Assembly: GCA_024403675.1 (NCBI GenBank)
Contig: JAKSRH010000008.1
Location: 1 to 64,000 of the forward strand
Reading direction: 5' to 3'
From: Saccharofermentans sp.
GTDB taxonomy: Bacteria > Bacillota > Clostridia > Saccharofermentanales > Saccharofermentanaceae
DNA length: 64,000 bases
Positions 36,293-44,238 of the stretch are shown piece after piece. The translations under genes were made by a program, and so were the position numbers. The first letter of the stretch is position 1. Each line of letters opens with the position of its first letter. The notes under the pieces are model-generated. The model was not told the origin of the DNA. It saw only the letters and a program-made list of their open reading frames with translations, and did not search any database.

Positions 36293-36940
36293 ATGAGTAT
36301 GTATCAGTTAGTTAATTTGGCAGGAATATTGGCAAGACGTCGTAGAAGTAGTGGCATAGATTCAGATACAATCATGCTCATTGCAGGTATTGCTGTAGCA
36401 GTTATCGTTGTAATTGTTATTGTTGCAATCGTAGCTTCCAAGAAGAAGTCTAAGAAGAAGCAGGCAGTTCAGCCTGTTGAATATCAGGGATATGCAGAAC
36501 CAGTGGTTAACACACCAGTAGCTCCAATTGTAGATATTCCAATGGCCCCTGTAGTAAACACACCAGTAGTGGAAACTCCAGTTGCTCCAGTTGCTCCAGT
36601 AGTAGAGACACCTGCTGCTCCAGTAGTTGAAGAAGCTCCTAAGAAGACATATGTAAAACTTGTTAATGTACAGAATGGTGCTACATACGAGGCTCCTATG
36701 GATGAGCAGGTAACTATTGGTAAGCGTGACTGCACAATTAACATTGCTGATGATAATTCTATTTCTGGTAAGCACTGTCAGATTTATATGTATGAGACAA
36801 ACTACGTTCTTGCTGACATGGAATCCACAAACGGTACAAAGCTTAATGATTATAAGATTGATGTACCTGTTTTCATTGAGAATGGAAGCATTCTTGGCAT
36901 CGGTAAGCAGAAGTTTACTGTAACTTTTGAGCAGAAGTAA
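36293..36940 (+). CDS. Membrane-anchored FHA domain protein
   Basis: A 215-residue protein. A short N-terminal part with an Arg cluster is followed by one membrane helix (about 23-44), a basic KKSKKK stretch (inside face), a Pro/Val/Ala repeat linker of P-V-V-x-T-P type, and a C-terminal FHA domain (about 118-213). FHA core residues are present: TIGKRD, ISGKHCQIYM and STNGT. FHA domains bind phosphothreonine with a preferred residue three places later. It lies 95 bases after the phosphatase and 25 before a protein with five T-E-L/I-L motifs, its probable ligand. The AAAGGAGAGG site fixes the start. Confidence 0.9.
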   Translation: MSMYQLVNLAGILARRRRSSGIDSDTIMLIAGIAVAVIVVIVIVAIVASKKKSKKKQAVQPVEYQGYAEPVVNTPVAPIVDIPMAPVVNTPVVETPVAPVAPVVETPAAPVVEEAPKKTYVKLVNVQNGATYEAPMDEQVTIGKRDCTINIADDNSISGKHCQIYMYETNYVLADMESTNGTKLNDYKIDVPVFIENGSILGIGKQKFTVTFEQK

Positions 36941-36965
36941 TTGCTTATAGGTTTTGGAGGCAAAA

Positions 36966-38672
36966 ATGATTACTTGTAGTAAGTGTGGTGCTCAGAATAC
37001 AGATGATTCTTTATTCTGCAGCACATGTGGAAATAAAATTGAAGTTGTAACTTATATTCCATGTCCTAATTGTGGTAATGGTGTAAAGGCAGATGCTCGT
37101 TTCTGTGCTAAGTGCGGAAATGCAATGGGTAGCAATTTGAATATGTTATTTACTCCTCAGGCGGGAGCAGCTCCTGCTTCAGAACCAGTTAATGAGACTC
37201 CAGTTAGTGAGACTCCAGCTGAGCCTGTGGTTGATCCATTTGCTGCATTTATGGAAGCTACTAATAATGAGCCATATGAAGCTACAGAATTGTTGGTTGA
37301 GCCAGATCCTGCTCCGGTAGTTGAGCCTGAGCCTATCGTTGAGCCTGAACCTATCGTGGAGCCTGAGCCAATCGTAGAGCCTGAGCCTATCGTTGAAGCA
37401 GAGCCAGTTGCAGAGCCGGTAGTTGAGCCAGAACCAATCATGGAGCCAGTTGTAGAAGCTGCTCCAGAATATGAAGCTACTGAACTTTTGGTAGCACCAG
37501 AAGTTACAGCTCCTGTAGCTACTCCAGTTGATGATGCTACAGAGATTCTTACAGAAGCTGAAGCTGTAGCTACTCCAGTTCAGGAGACTACAGACGCTGT
37601 TGTAGATCCATTTGCTGCATATGAGAATATACCAGATAATTCTCAGCCAGCTTATGAGGCTACTGAGCTTTTAACAGAGGCAGATTCTGCACCTCAGGTA
37701 GACCCTTTTGCTGCTTTTATGAATACTACTGCTACACCTATTAACGAAGATAAGACAGAACTTCTTATAGATGATCAGCCTGCTTATGTACCACCAGTAG
37801 ATATTGGAAATAATGGTGAAGACTATAGCTATGCTCAGGCAGCAGTACCTACTCAGAATTATCAGGAAGAGATTCCTGTCGAGAAGAAAAACAAGAAGAA
37901 AAAGAAGAGCAAGGCACCAGTAGTTATTATTGTTATCCTTATTATTCTTGCAGTTCTTGGTGGCGGCGGATATTTCGCTTATTCTCAGGGGTATCTTGAT
38001 GGCCCTATCGCTACTATAAAGGAAAAACTTGGTATGGATGCTGATGATGAATCGGAAGATGGCGAAGAGGAAGAATTGTCTTTTGACAATATCGAATTGC
38101 CAGCAATTCCAGATCAGTACTATACAGGTTCAGAGGTAATTCCTGCACTTAACATGAAGCTTGGTGAAGATGAGCTCAAGGAAGGTGAAGATTACACTGT
38201 TGAGTGCACAAACAATATCTTTGGTGGAACAGCTACAATTACTATCACTGGTACAGGTGATATTAAGGGTTCAGCTAGTGGTGAGTTTAAGATTATCTAT
38301 GGTAGTGATATCGCTGATGATCCAAATAACGCTACTATGGTTAACTACGTTATTAACTTGTATACACAGTTCTATCATCGTAATCCTACTGCTTCTGAAG
38401 TAGTTAATGATTGTGCAAATATCAGAAGCGAAAACTTTGATATGAATGCATATTTCTTAGGCTTTATTGATAACTTTGATGGTACTACACGTAGTACAGA
38501 GGATTTTGCTTCTAATTGCCTCTATCTTGGAATTATGGGACATGAAGGTGATCCAGATGGAATTCAGTCATGGGGTGGTTACGCAGACGCAAATGGTATC
38601 CATGCTACAGGCGAGCTTTTCCTCTCTGATCCTAACGTAAATGCAGCTATTAGAGAGAATCTTGGTATTTAA
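36966..38672 (+). CDS. Zinc-ribbon protein with repeated Thr motifs, membrane helix and DUF4214-like outside domain
   Basis: A 568-residue protein. Two zinc ribbons (CSKCG...CSTCG and CPNCG...CAKCG) occupy residues 4-50. A long acidic Pro-rich linker (about 60-310) includes E-P-E-P-I-V repeats and three DPFAAF/Y motifs. It also carries five threonines in ATELL/ATEIL/KTELL contexts: T107, T172, T192, T233 and T264. A lysine block precedes one membrane helix (about 320-340). The outside part has a beta-rich domain and then a DUF4214-like helical domain (about 455-565). The threonines, all with Leu at +3, look like kinase sites read by the FHA protein. Confidence 0.8.
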   Translation: MITCSKCGAQNTDDSLFCSTCGNKIEVVTYIPCPNCGNGVKADARFCAKCGNAMGSNLNMLFTPQAGAAPASEPVNETPVSETPAEPVVDPFAAFMEATNNEPYEATELLVEPDPAPVVEPEPIVEPEPIVEPEPIVEPEPIVEAEPVAEPVVEPEPIMEPVVEAAPEYEATELLVAPEVTAPVATPVDDATEILTEAEAVATPVQETTDAVVDPFAAYENIPDNSQPAYEATELLTEADSAPQVDPFAAFMNTTATPINEDKTELLIDDQPAYVPPVDIGNNGEDYSYAQAAVPTQNYQEEIPVEKKNKKKKKSKAPVVIIVILIILAVLGGGGYFAYSQGYLDGPIATIKEKLGMDADDESEDGEEEELSFDNIELPAIPDQYYTGSEVIPALNMKLGEDELKEGEDYTVECTNNIFGGTATITITGTGDIKGSASGEFKIIYGSDIADDPNNATMVNYVINLYTQFYHRNPTASEVVNDCANIRSENFDMNAYFLGFIDNFDGTTRSTEDFASNCLYLGIMGHEGDPDGIQSWGGYADANGIHATGELFLSDPNVNAAIRENLGI

Positions 38673-38684
38673 TCGGAAGTAACT

Positions 38685-40724
38685 ATGAGTTTATTTACAC
38701 AATATTCTGTAGAAGAGTTTCAAAGAGCGTATACAGTTAAGGAACAAATCGGTAAAGGTGGTGCCGGCGTCGTATTCCGTGCGCAGCATAACCGCCTCCT
38801 TAAGGACGTAGTAATTAAAAAGCTCAATGATGTTATTAAGGATGATGGTCAGCAAAGAGCTGAGGTTGATATCCTTAAGAACTTGAGACATCCTTATTTG
38901 CCTCAGGTATACGACTTTTTCACAATGAATGGAAGTTGTTTTACGGTAATGGAGTTTATTAAAGGCTCCTCCATTAAGCAACTAATTGACCAGAATATGC
39001 GTTTTTCTGAGCAGCAGATTATTAAGTATTCTAGACAGCTCAGTGAAGTTGTAAGTTATCTTCATTCTCAGGCTTTGCCAGTTATTCACGGTGATATTAA
39101 GCCTGATAATATTATCATCACACCTGAGGATAATATTTGTCTTATTGATTTTAATATTTCATCTGTATCCACTGGTGGCGTGGCGTGGACATTTGGTTGT
39201 ACACGTGGTTATAGTGCGCCTGAGCAGGTTAGCGCTTACGAAAGACTTAAGGCTATTGGTGGTAACCCAAGCAATTCTCAGGGTGTTCGTATCGATAAGA
39301 GAAGTGACGTTTTTAGTATCGGTGCGACAATGTACCATATGTACGCAGGAGAGCGTCTTGATAAAAGTTCTGGCATTAAGGTATCCGATGTTCAAAGTGA
39401 TGCTCTCGTAAATATTATAAATACTGCCCTTAGAAGCAATCCAAATGAGCGTTATCAGGACGCTGGGGAGCTTTATGATGCAATTTGTCAGATTAATAAT
39501 AAAGATAATGAAATTAAGAGAATTAGCGTTGCCTTTGGTGTAATTAGATTTCTTTTTGCACTCCTAGCCATGGTAGGTATTTTGCTCATAATTTATGGTT
39601 ACACATCCCTTGATGGTGAGCGTAATGAGCGCTATTACGACTATATTGGCGAAATGGAAGATGCACGTGAAGACGGAGATGAAGATGCTCTTCTAAAGTA
39701 CTATAAACTTGCTATTTCTATGCAGCCAGAAAATGCACAGGCATATTATCAGGTGGCAGCTTATTATTACGATATTGGTGATTACTATAAGGCTATCGAT
39801 TATATTCATGGTGAAGTTCCAAGTGATTCTTATTTGACTGAGGATGACTATATTGCAGGTATTAATGATATTTATGCAGAGTGCTTCTTTGAGGAACAGA
39901 ACTATGAAGATGCCTGCGATGCATGGGAAACTGCTATCAAGTATAACGATGAGGTTCCTGCATACTACCGTAATCTCGCAGTATCTTATACTTTGTGTGG
40001 AAATGCTGATGATGCCAGGGATATCCTTGATAAAGCAGATAAGTATGGCATTTCTGATGATGGTATTTATCTCATTAGAGGTGAGATTAATAATGCTGAA
40101 GGCGAATACGAGGACGCAATCGATGACTTCGAAGAGTGTATCGATATAACTGAAGATGATAGAACTATGTACCTCGCCTATGTAGGATATAGTGAAGCTA
40201 TTACTGGTCTTGCTGAAGGCGAAGCTAATGCTAATACTTACTATGAGCAGAATATAGCACTTCTTAATCGTGGTGCATCTCAGGTATCTGATCAGTATAG
40301 ACTTTCCCTTCTTAAGAGAACGGCTGATATTGCTAGAATCGCATATCTAGCGAATCAGGACAATGAAGTATACGCAAATGAGTTCCTCTTAGACGCTACA
40401 TCTGCATATTCTCAGATCGAGAATACTGGTTGGATGAATGAAGTAGAGTATTACAACTACATTGATCTATATATTAAGACTAAGAATTTTGATAAGGCTA
40501 TGGAAATTCAGCTCAGAATGGATAATGCATTTGAGGAAAGTCTTTTGGCTGCTGAAAGTCATGCATTCCTCGAAAGACAGATTCAGCTTGATAAGCCTGT
40601 AGACCAGCGCGATTATACAGAGTTTTGTAATTATTATCGAAGAGCTCAGAGCATTGCCGATACAAATGGAACTAGTGATGAGAGACTTGTAAGACTCGCT
40701 GAGATCTATAGAGAAGTAGTTTAA
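38685..40724 (+). CDS. Ser/Thr protein kinase with membrane helix and outside TPR domain
   Basis: A 679-residue Hanks-type kinase. The kinase domain (about 1-270) has GKGGAGVVF (23-31), the ATP-binding K45 and the catalytic loop HGDIKPDN with D137. The metal motif is DFN (155-157) instead of DFG, and the loop is HGD instead of HRD, so activation may not need activation-loop phosphorylation. The catalytic Lys, Asp, Asn and metal Asp are all kept, so it should be active. One membrane helix (about 284-307) leads to an outside region with about six TPR-like units (YYKLAISMQPENAQAYYQVAAYYYDIGDY). It is 12 bases after the zinc-ribbon gene, its probable substrate. Confidence 0.9.
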   Translation: MSLFTQYSVEEFQRAYTVKEQIGKGGAGVVFRAQHNRLLKDVVIKKLNDVIKDDGQQRAEVDILKNLRHPYLPQVYDFFTMNGSCFTVMEFIKGSSIKQLIDQNMRFSEQQIIKYSRQLSEVVSYLHSQALPVIHGDIKPDNIIITPEDNICLIDFNISSVSTGGVAWTFGCTRGYSAPEQVSAYERLKAIGGNPSNSQGVRIDKRSDVFSIGATMYHMYAGERLDKSSGIKVSDVQSDALVNIINTALRSNPNERYQDAGELYDAICQINNKDNEIKRISVAFGVIRFLFALLAMVGILLIIYGYTSLDGERNERYYDYIGEMEDAREDGDEDALLKYYKLAISMQPENAQAYYQVAAYYYDIGDYYKAIDYIHGEVPSDSYLTEDDYIAGINDIYAECFFEEQNYEDACDAWETAIKYNDEVPAYYRNLAVSYTLCGNADDARDILDKADKYGISDDGIYLIRGEINNAEGEYEDAIDDFEECIDITEDDRTMYLAYVGYSEAITGLAEGEANANTYYEQNIALLNRGASQVSDQYRLSLLKRTADIARIAYLANQDNEVYANEFLLDATSAYSQIENTGWMNEVEYYNYIDLYIKTKNFDKAMEIQLRMDNAFEESLLAAESHAFLERQIQLDKPVDQRDYTEFCNYYRRAQSIADTNGTSDERLVRLAEIYREVV

Positions 40725-40743
40725 TCATTCGGAGGATACTTGA

Positions 40744-40881
40744 ATGGAAATCTATAGGGGTTATATAATTATGGCGATAGGAGTGGCTGTTGTTTTAGTA
40801 GCTATTATTGGCTTTATTGCAATGACACTTGTATATCACAAGAAGAAAGACAGACTCATGAATGGTACATATGAGGAGTAA
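40744..40881 (+). CDS. 45-residue single-helix membrane peptide
   Basis: A small gene with a strong ribosome site (CGGAGGA) between the kinase and the TPR protein. The product begins MEIYRGYIIMAIG, has one membrane helix (about 8-30) and ends in a basic, polar tail (HKKKDRLMNGTYEE) that should face the cytosol. Gaps of 19 and 5 bases to its neighbours place it inside the operon. Small membrane peptides often adjust a partner kinase or transporter; here the kinase is an obvious candidate, but this is inference. No known family is recognised. Confidence 0.7.
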   Translation: MEIYRGYIIMAIGVAVVLVAIIGFIAMTLVYHKKKDRLMNGTYEE

Positions 40882-40886
40882 AGGAT

Positions 40887-43151
40887 ATGAGTATAAAGAA
40901 TTTTTTTACAAATAAAGCTAACCGTAAAAAGGTAATTATTGCTTCTTCCGCACTTTCACTCGTTCTTGTAGTGGGTATTGGAGCAACAGTATTCGCTGTA
41001 TCACAGAATACTCGTTCCAAGAGATATAGCAATATGATTAAGACAGCTGAGAAGGAGCTCGATAAGAAGGATTATGACGAGGCTATTTCTATGTATGAGG
41101 AAGCTATCGAACTTAATCCACAGGATCCAGATGCTTATCTTGGACTTGTTGATCTCTATTTGGAGACTGGTGATATTGATAAGGCATTTGAAGTTCTTGA
41201 CCAGGCTGTAGAGAATGTTCCAGAGGAGCAGCAAGAAGAGATTCAGGAAGCAATTCAGGAAGTTGAAGCTGTTTCTAGTGCAACAGTAGCACCTGCTGTA
41301 ACTGAGCCAACTGGTGGAAATAGCAATGTAACTGAGACCACAGCTGCTCCAACAGAGACAACAGTTGTAGAAACAGAGCCAATTGTAGAGACAGACCCAG
41401 TAGTAGAGACTGATCCAGTAGTAGAGACTGACCCAGTAGTAGAGACTGAACCAGTAGCAGAGACAGATCCTGCTGTGGAGACTGAGCCTACAGAAACTAC
41501 TATCCCAGAAGATATTACTATTTCTGGACAGTATGATGTAGCTACAGAAGATATCATTATTTCTTATCTTACTAACTATGCAGATGACTTTGGTGGTTAT
41601 TCTGTAATCGGTAAGGTGTTTGGTAGCGAAGCATTTGAGAATATTGGTGGTGAGATTTGTCCTCCTGCACTTAGCGAGCTTCAGGCAGCTAAGAGTGGAG
41701 TTGCTACTTATGTTCTTTATGATGTTGACGCTGATGATGAACTCGAGGCAATCGTACTCTTCTATAACACAGATGTTGAAAGTGTAGATAATGAGATTAC
41801 AGCAGTTCTCGAAGCAGCTGTAATTGATGTTGTGAATAATGAAGCAGTTGTTTCTGATTCCACAGACCTCTGGACAATGGATAAGAGTAATGGCGAAGTA
41901 GTTATTTACTTCATGGACGGCACAATCGTAGTTGAGCAGGGTTCAGCTTTGATACCATACACACCAACAGTTGATGGCGTTTTAGTTGGAGAATTTGAAG
42001 AAGAGCCTGAGATGGATGTAGAAGATGTTATCTTCTGTGATCAGATTGCTTATGAGACTATCGATTCAGATGATCAGCTTGAGATGGCATATTCTTCAAT
42101 TAGTATGGATTATGCAGATACAGCTGCTATTGGAAATGTTTATGAGAGATTCAATAATCCTGCAGCATATGTAGATGGTAATACTATCGTATTCGATAAT
42201 GAGCGTTATCCAGAACTTCAGGCTTCTGTAAACGAGGCTATTATGGATCTCGATGAAGATGCAAAGATTGTTATCACTCGTTCTGATATTGAGGCTTTCA
42301 GCTTTGTTGTCATTAATGATGTTTATACAGGTTATAACTTTAACCCAATTACTGGTGAAGAGTACACAGCTGAGATGCTTGGTATCGAAGATGTGATGAC
42401 AAGTTTCGTAATGCTCCCAGTTGATCATTATGCGATGATTTTCAATGACGATGATTTCCCATATATAGGTAGCTTTGATGCTATTTCAGACGTTTATAAT
42501 TATGTTATTGACGTAACTGACTTCGGTGTATTCATTTATGAATGTGGTGAGTCAAACCTTGCAACTTTTGAAATCGTTGAAGGTTCACTTGTAGTAAGAA
42601 CAAACATTACTCCTGAGATTGATGGTTTTACACTTGATATGGCAGATATTAACCTTGATACACTTAAGGTAATGCTCGCAGGTGTAAATGGTCATAATTA
42701 TCTTTATGTTATTGGCGAAGCTAATGATGGTTCTGAGGTAATTGTTTACACTGTTGATTTGGTAGTTGAGTCAGATGCTGAGGAATACGATATTTCTACT
42801 TCATCTTTTGAATCTAATCCATTTGGTTTGATGTGTTATACACCTAGCATGTTAAAGTCACAGAGTAATTACTTTGGTAAGGACAATGCTACAGCTTATT
42901 ATCACATTAGTCGTGATGGTCAGATTGCTCTTGATAGCATTTGGGTAAGTAGTGATGAGCCAGTAGAGGCTACAACTGTTGCTGATATCAATGTGGCTAA
43001 CGCACTTGATTACTCTGTAGTTGAGGTGCCAGCAGATACTACAATTACATTGCTTTTCGAGCAGTTTAATAGAATTTACTTTATGGTAAATGATAACGCA
43101 TATTTCGTACCAGTATCTGGTGATTATAGTGAGATGTTTGCTCTTAACTAA
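40887..43151 (+). CDS. Outside TPR protein with Thr/Glu-rich linker
   Basis: A 754-residue protein. A short basic N-terminus and one membrane helix (about 16-37) work as a signal anchor. Two TPR units follow (about 50-115: YDEAISMYEEAIELNPQDPDAY), then a low-complexity linker with repeated V-V-E-T-D/E-P units (about 135-210). A large acidic C-terminal region of about 540 residues, which I cannot assign, completes it. The whole part after the helix should be outside. The TPRs resemble those on the outside of the kinase, so both may bind one another or a common partner. It is the last gene of the operon; a terminator follows. Confidence 0.75.
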   Translation: MSIKNFFTNKANRKKVIIASSALSLVLVVGIGATVFAVSQNTRSKRYSNMIKTAEKELDKKDYDEAISMYEEAIELNPQDPDAYLGLVDLYLETGDIDKAFEVLDQAVENVPEEQQEEIQEAIQEVEAVSSATVAPAVTEPTGGNSNVTETTAAPTETTVVETEPIVETDPVVETDPVVETDPVVETEPVAETDPAVETEPTETTIPEDITISGQYDVATEDIIISYLTNYADDFGGYSVIGKVFGSEAFENIGGEICPPALSELQAAKSGVATYVLYDVDADDELEAIVLFYNTDVESVDNEITAVLEAAVIDVVNNEAVVSDSTDLWTMDKSNGEVVIYFMDGTIVVEQGSALIPYTPTVDGVLVGEFEEEPEMDVEDVIFCDQIAYETIDSDDQLEMAYSSISMDYADTAAIGNVYERFNNPAAYVDGNTIVFDNERYPELQASVNEAIMDLDEDAKIVITRSDIEAFSFVVINDVYTGYNFNPITGEEYTAEMLGIEDVMTSFVMLPVDHYAMIFNDDDFPYIGSFDAISDVYNYVIDVTDFGVFIYECGESNLATFEIVEGSLVVRTNITPEIDGFTLDMADINLDTLKVMLAGVNGHNYLYVIGEANDGSEVIVYTVDLVVESDAEEYDISTSSFESNPFGLMCYTPSMLKSQSNYFGKDNATAYYHISRDGQIALDSIWVSSDEPVEATTVADINVANALDYSVVEVPADTTITLLFEQFNRIYFMVNDNAYFVPVSGDYSEMFALN

Positions 43152-43173
43152 GACTTAGTAAAAGTAATAAACA

Positions 43174-43210
43174 AAATGCCTTCTGAATTTCAAATTCAGG
43201 AGGCATTTTT
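43174..43210 (+). terminator. Intrinsic terminator of the phospho-signalling operon
   Basis: A 15-base-pair stem (AAATGCCTTCTGAAT, one G-T pair) ends in a T run. Confidence 0.9.
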
Positions 43211-43227
43211 ATTGATTGAATACGAAT

Positions 43228-43276
43228 GTCATCAAAACCGTCATCAAAAACAAAAAATGATGACAAAATCGATGAC
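43228..43276. repeat. Four symmetric GTCATC/GATGAC half-sites
   Basis: GTCATC at 43228 and 43240 and GATGAC at 43259 and 43271 form a mirror arrangement: N6 inside each pair and N13 at the centre. It lies between convergent genes just after a terminator. It could be a protein-binding site or a secondary hairpin for the minus-strand gene. Confidence 0.4.
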
Positions 43277-43308
43277 ACTACCTCCTAACTTATAGCAAAA
43301 CAAGTTAA

Positions 43309-44160
43309 TTATGTGATTTCTAAGAACTTCTTAATTGCACCCAAGTTATCGACCCCTGCTTTGCGTCCTAGATCGTAAACTGATTGAAGTTTTTGCGGGT
43401 CGTTTTCGAGGGCACTCACACCGAGACTTTGTGGAGGTCTTATAACAAATGCTGAGCCTTCTGCTTCGCGTGTTCTTACATAAGCAGTCTCGGCATTATA
43501 CATTTCGTGGCGATTCCTAATGGCCTCTACTGTGTTTGGGAACTTACGCAGGGAGGCCTTTATTATTGGCATGATTTTGTAAGCGCTTTTTACGTAGTCA
43601 GCAGGCTGTGTGAGGATAACGAGACTTTTGTCACACCCCTGTTTCTCTGCAAACTCGAGGGGGATGGAATCACTAATGCCACCGTCTAGAAGTTTATGGC
43701 CATCTACCTCAACCACCTTGGAAGCCAAAGGCATGGAAGCAGACGCGCGCATCCATTCAAGTTCAGCAAAGTCACACTGAGGAAGACTCTTATACATAGG
43801 CTTACCAGTTTCCATGTCAGTAACTACAGCATAGAACTCCATTGGGTTTTGACGATATGCTTCGTAGTCAAAAGGGTCAAGCTCGTCAGGAAGTTTGTGG
43901 TAACAAAAGTCTCCGCCATAAAGGTCGCCTGTTACCAAAAGTGAGCGAAAACTACGGTAACGCCAATCCTTGGCAAATCTAAGGTTATATCTGATAACTC
44001 GACCGATCTGTCCAGACTTATAGTTACATCCAAAGGCAGCACCAGCAGACACGCCAACCGCCATGTCAAATTTGATTCCGCTTTCCATGAGGACATCTAG
44101 CACGCCCGCTGTAAACAGTCCTCTCATAGCTCCGCCTTCCAAAACAAGACCTGTCTTCAT
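43309..44160 (-). CDS. Patatin-like phospholipase
   Basis: A 283-residue serine hydrolase of the patatin/YjjU type. The N-terminal GLVLEGGAMRGLFTAGVLD is the oxyanion glycine loop, S38 in GVSAG is the nucleophile, and D159 in LLDGG completes the catalytic dyad. No signal peptide is seen, so it probably acts on membrane lipids from inside. The length is normal. AGAGGAA precedes the ATG. It is convergent with the signalling operon and divergent from the ABC transporter. Confidence 0.92.
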   Translation of the reverse strand: MKTGLVLEGGAMRGLFTAGVLDVLMESGIKFDMAVGVSAGAAFGCNYKSGQIGRVIRYNLRFAKDWRYRSFRSLLVTGDLYGGDFCYHKLPDELDPFDYEAYRQNPMEFYAVVTDMETGKPMYKSLPQCDFAELEWMRASASMPLASKVVEVDGHKLLDGGISDSIPLEFAEKQGCDKSLVILTQPADYVKSAYKIMPIIKASLRKFPNTVEAIRNRHEMYNAETAYVRTREAEGSAFVIRPPQSLGVSALENDPQKLQSVYDLGRKAGVDNLGAIKKFLEIT

Positions 44161-44238
44161 AATTCCTCTTCCATTTCTATATAAAGTCTTTAATTTTACT
44201 TAATTCTACACGAAAACTATTGATGATAAAGTATTGTC

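Noticed and set aside
38685-40724. The HGD/DFN kinase as a dead pseudokinase
   Set aside because: Catalytic Lys45, Asp137, Asn142 and metal Asp155 are all present, so activity is likely.
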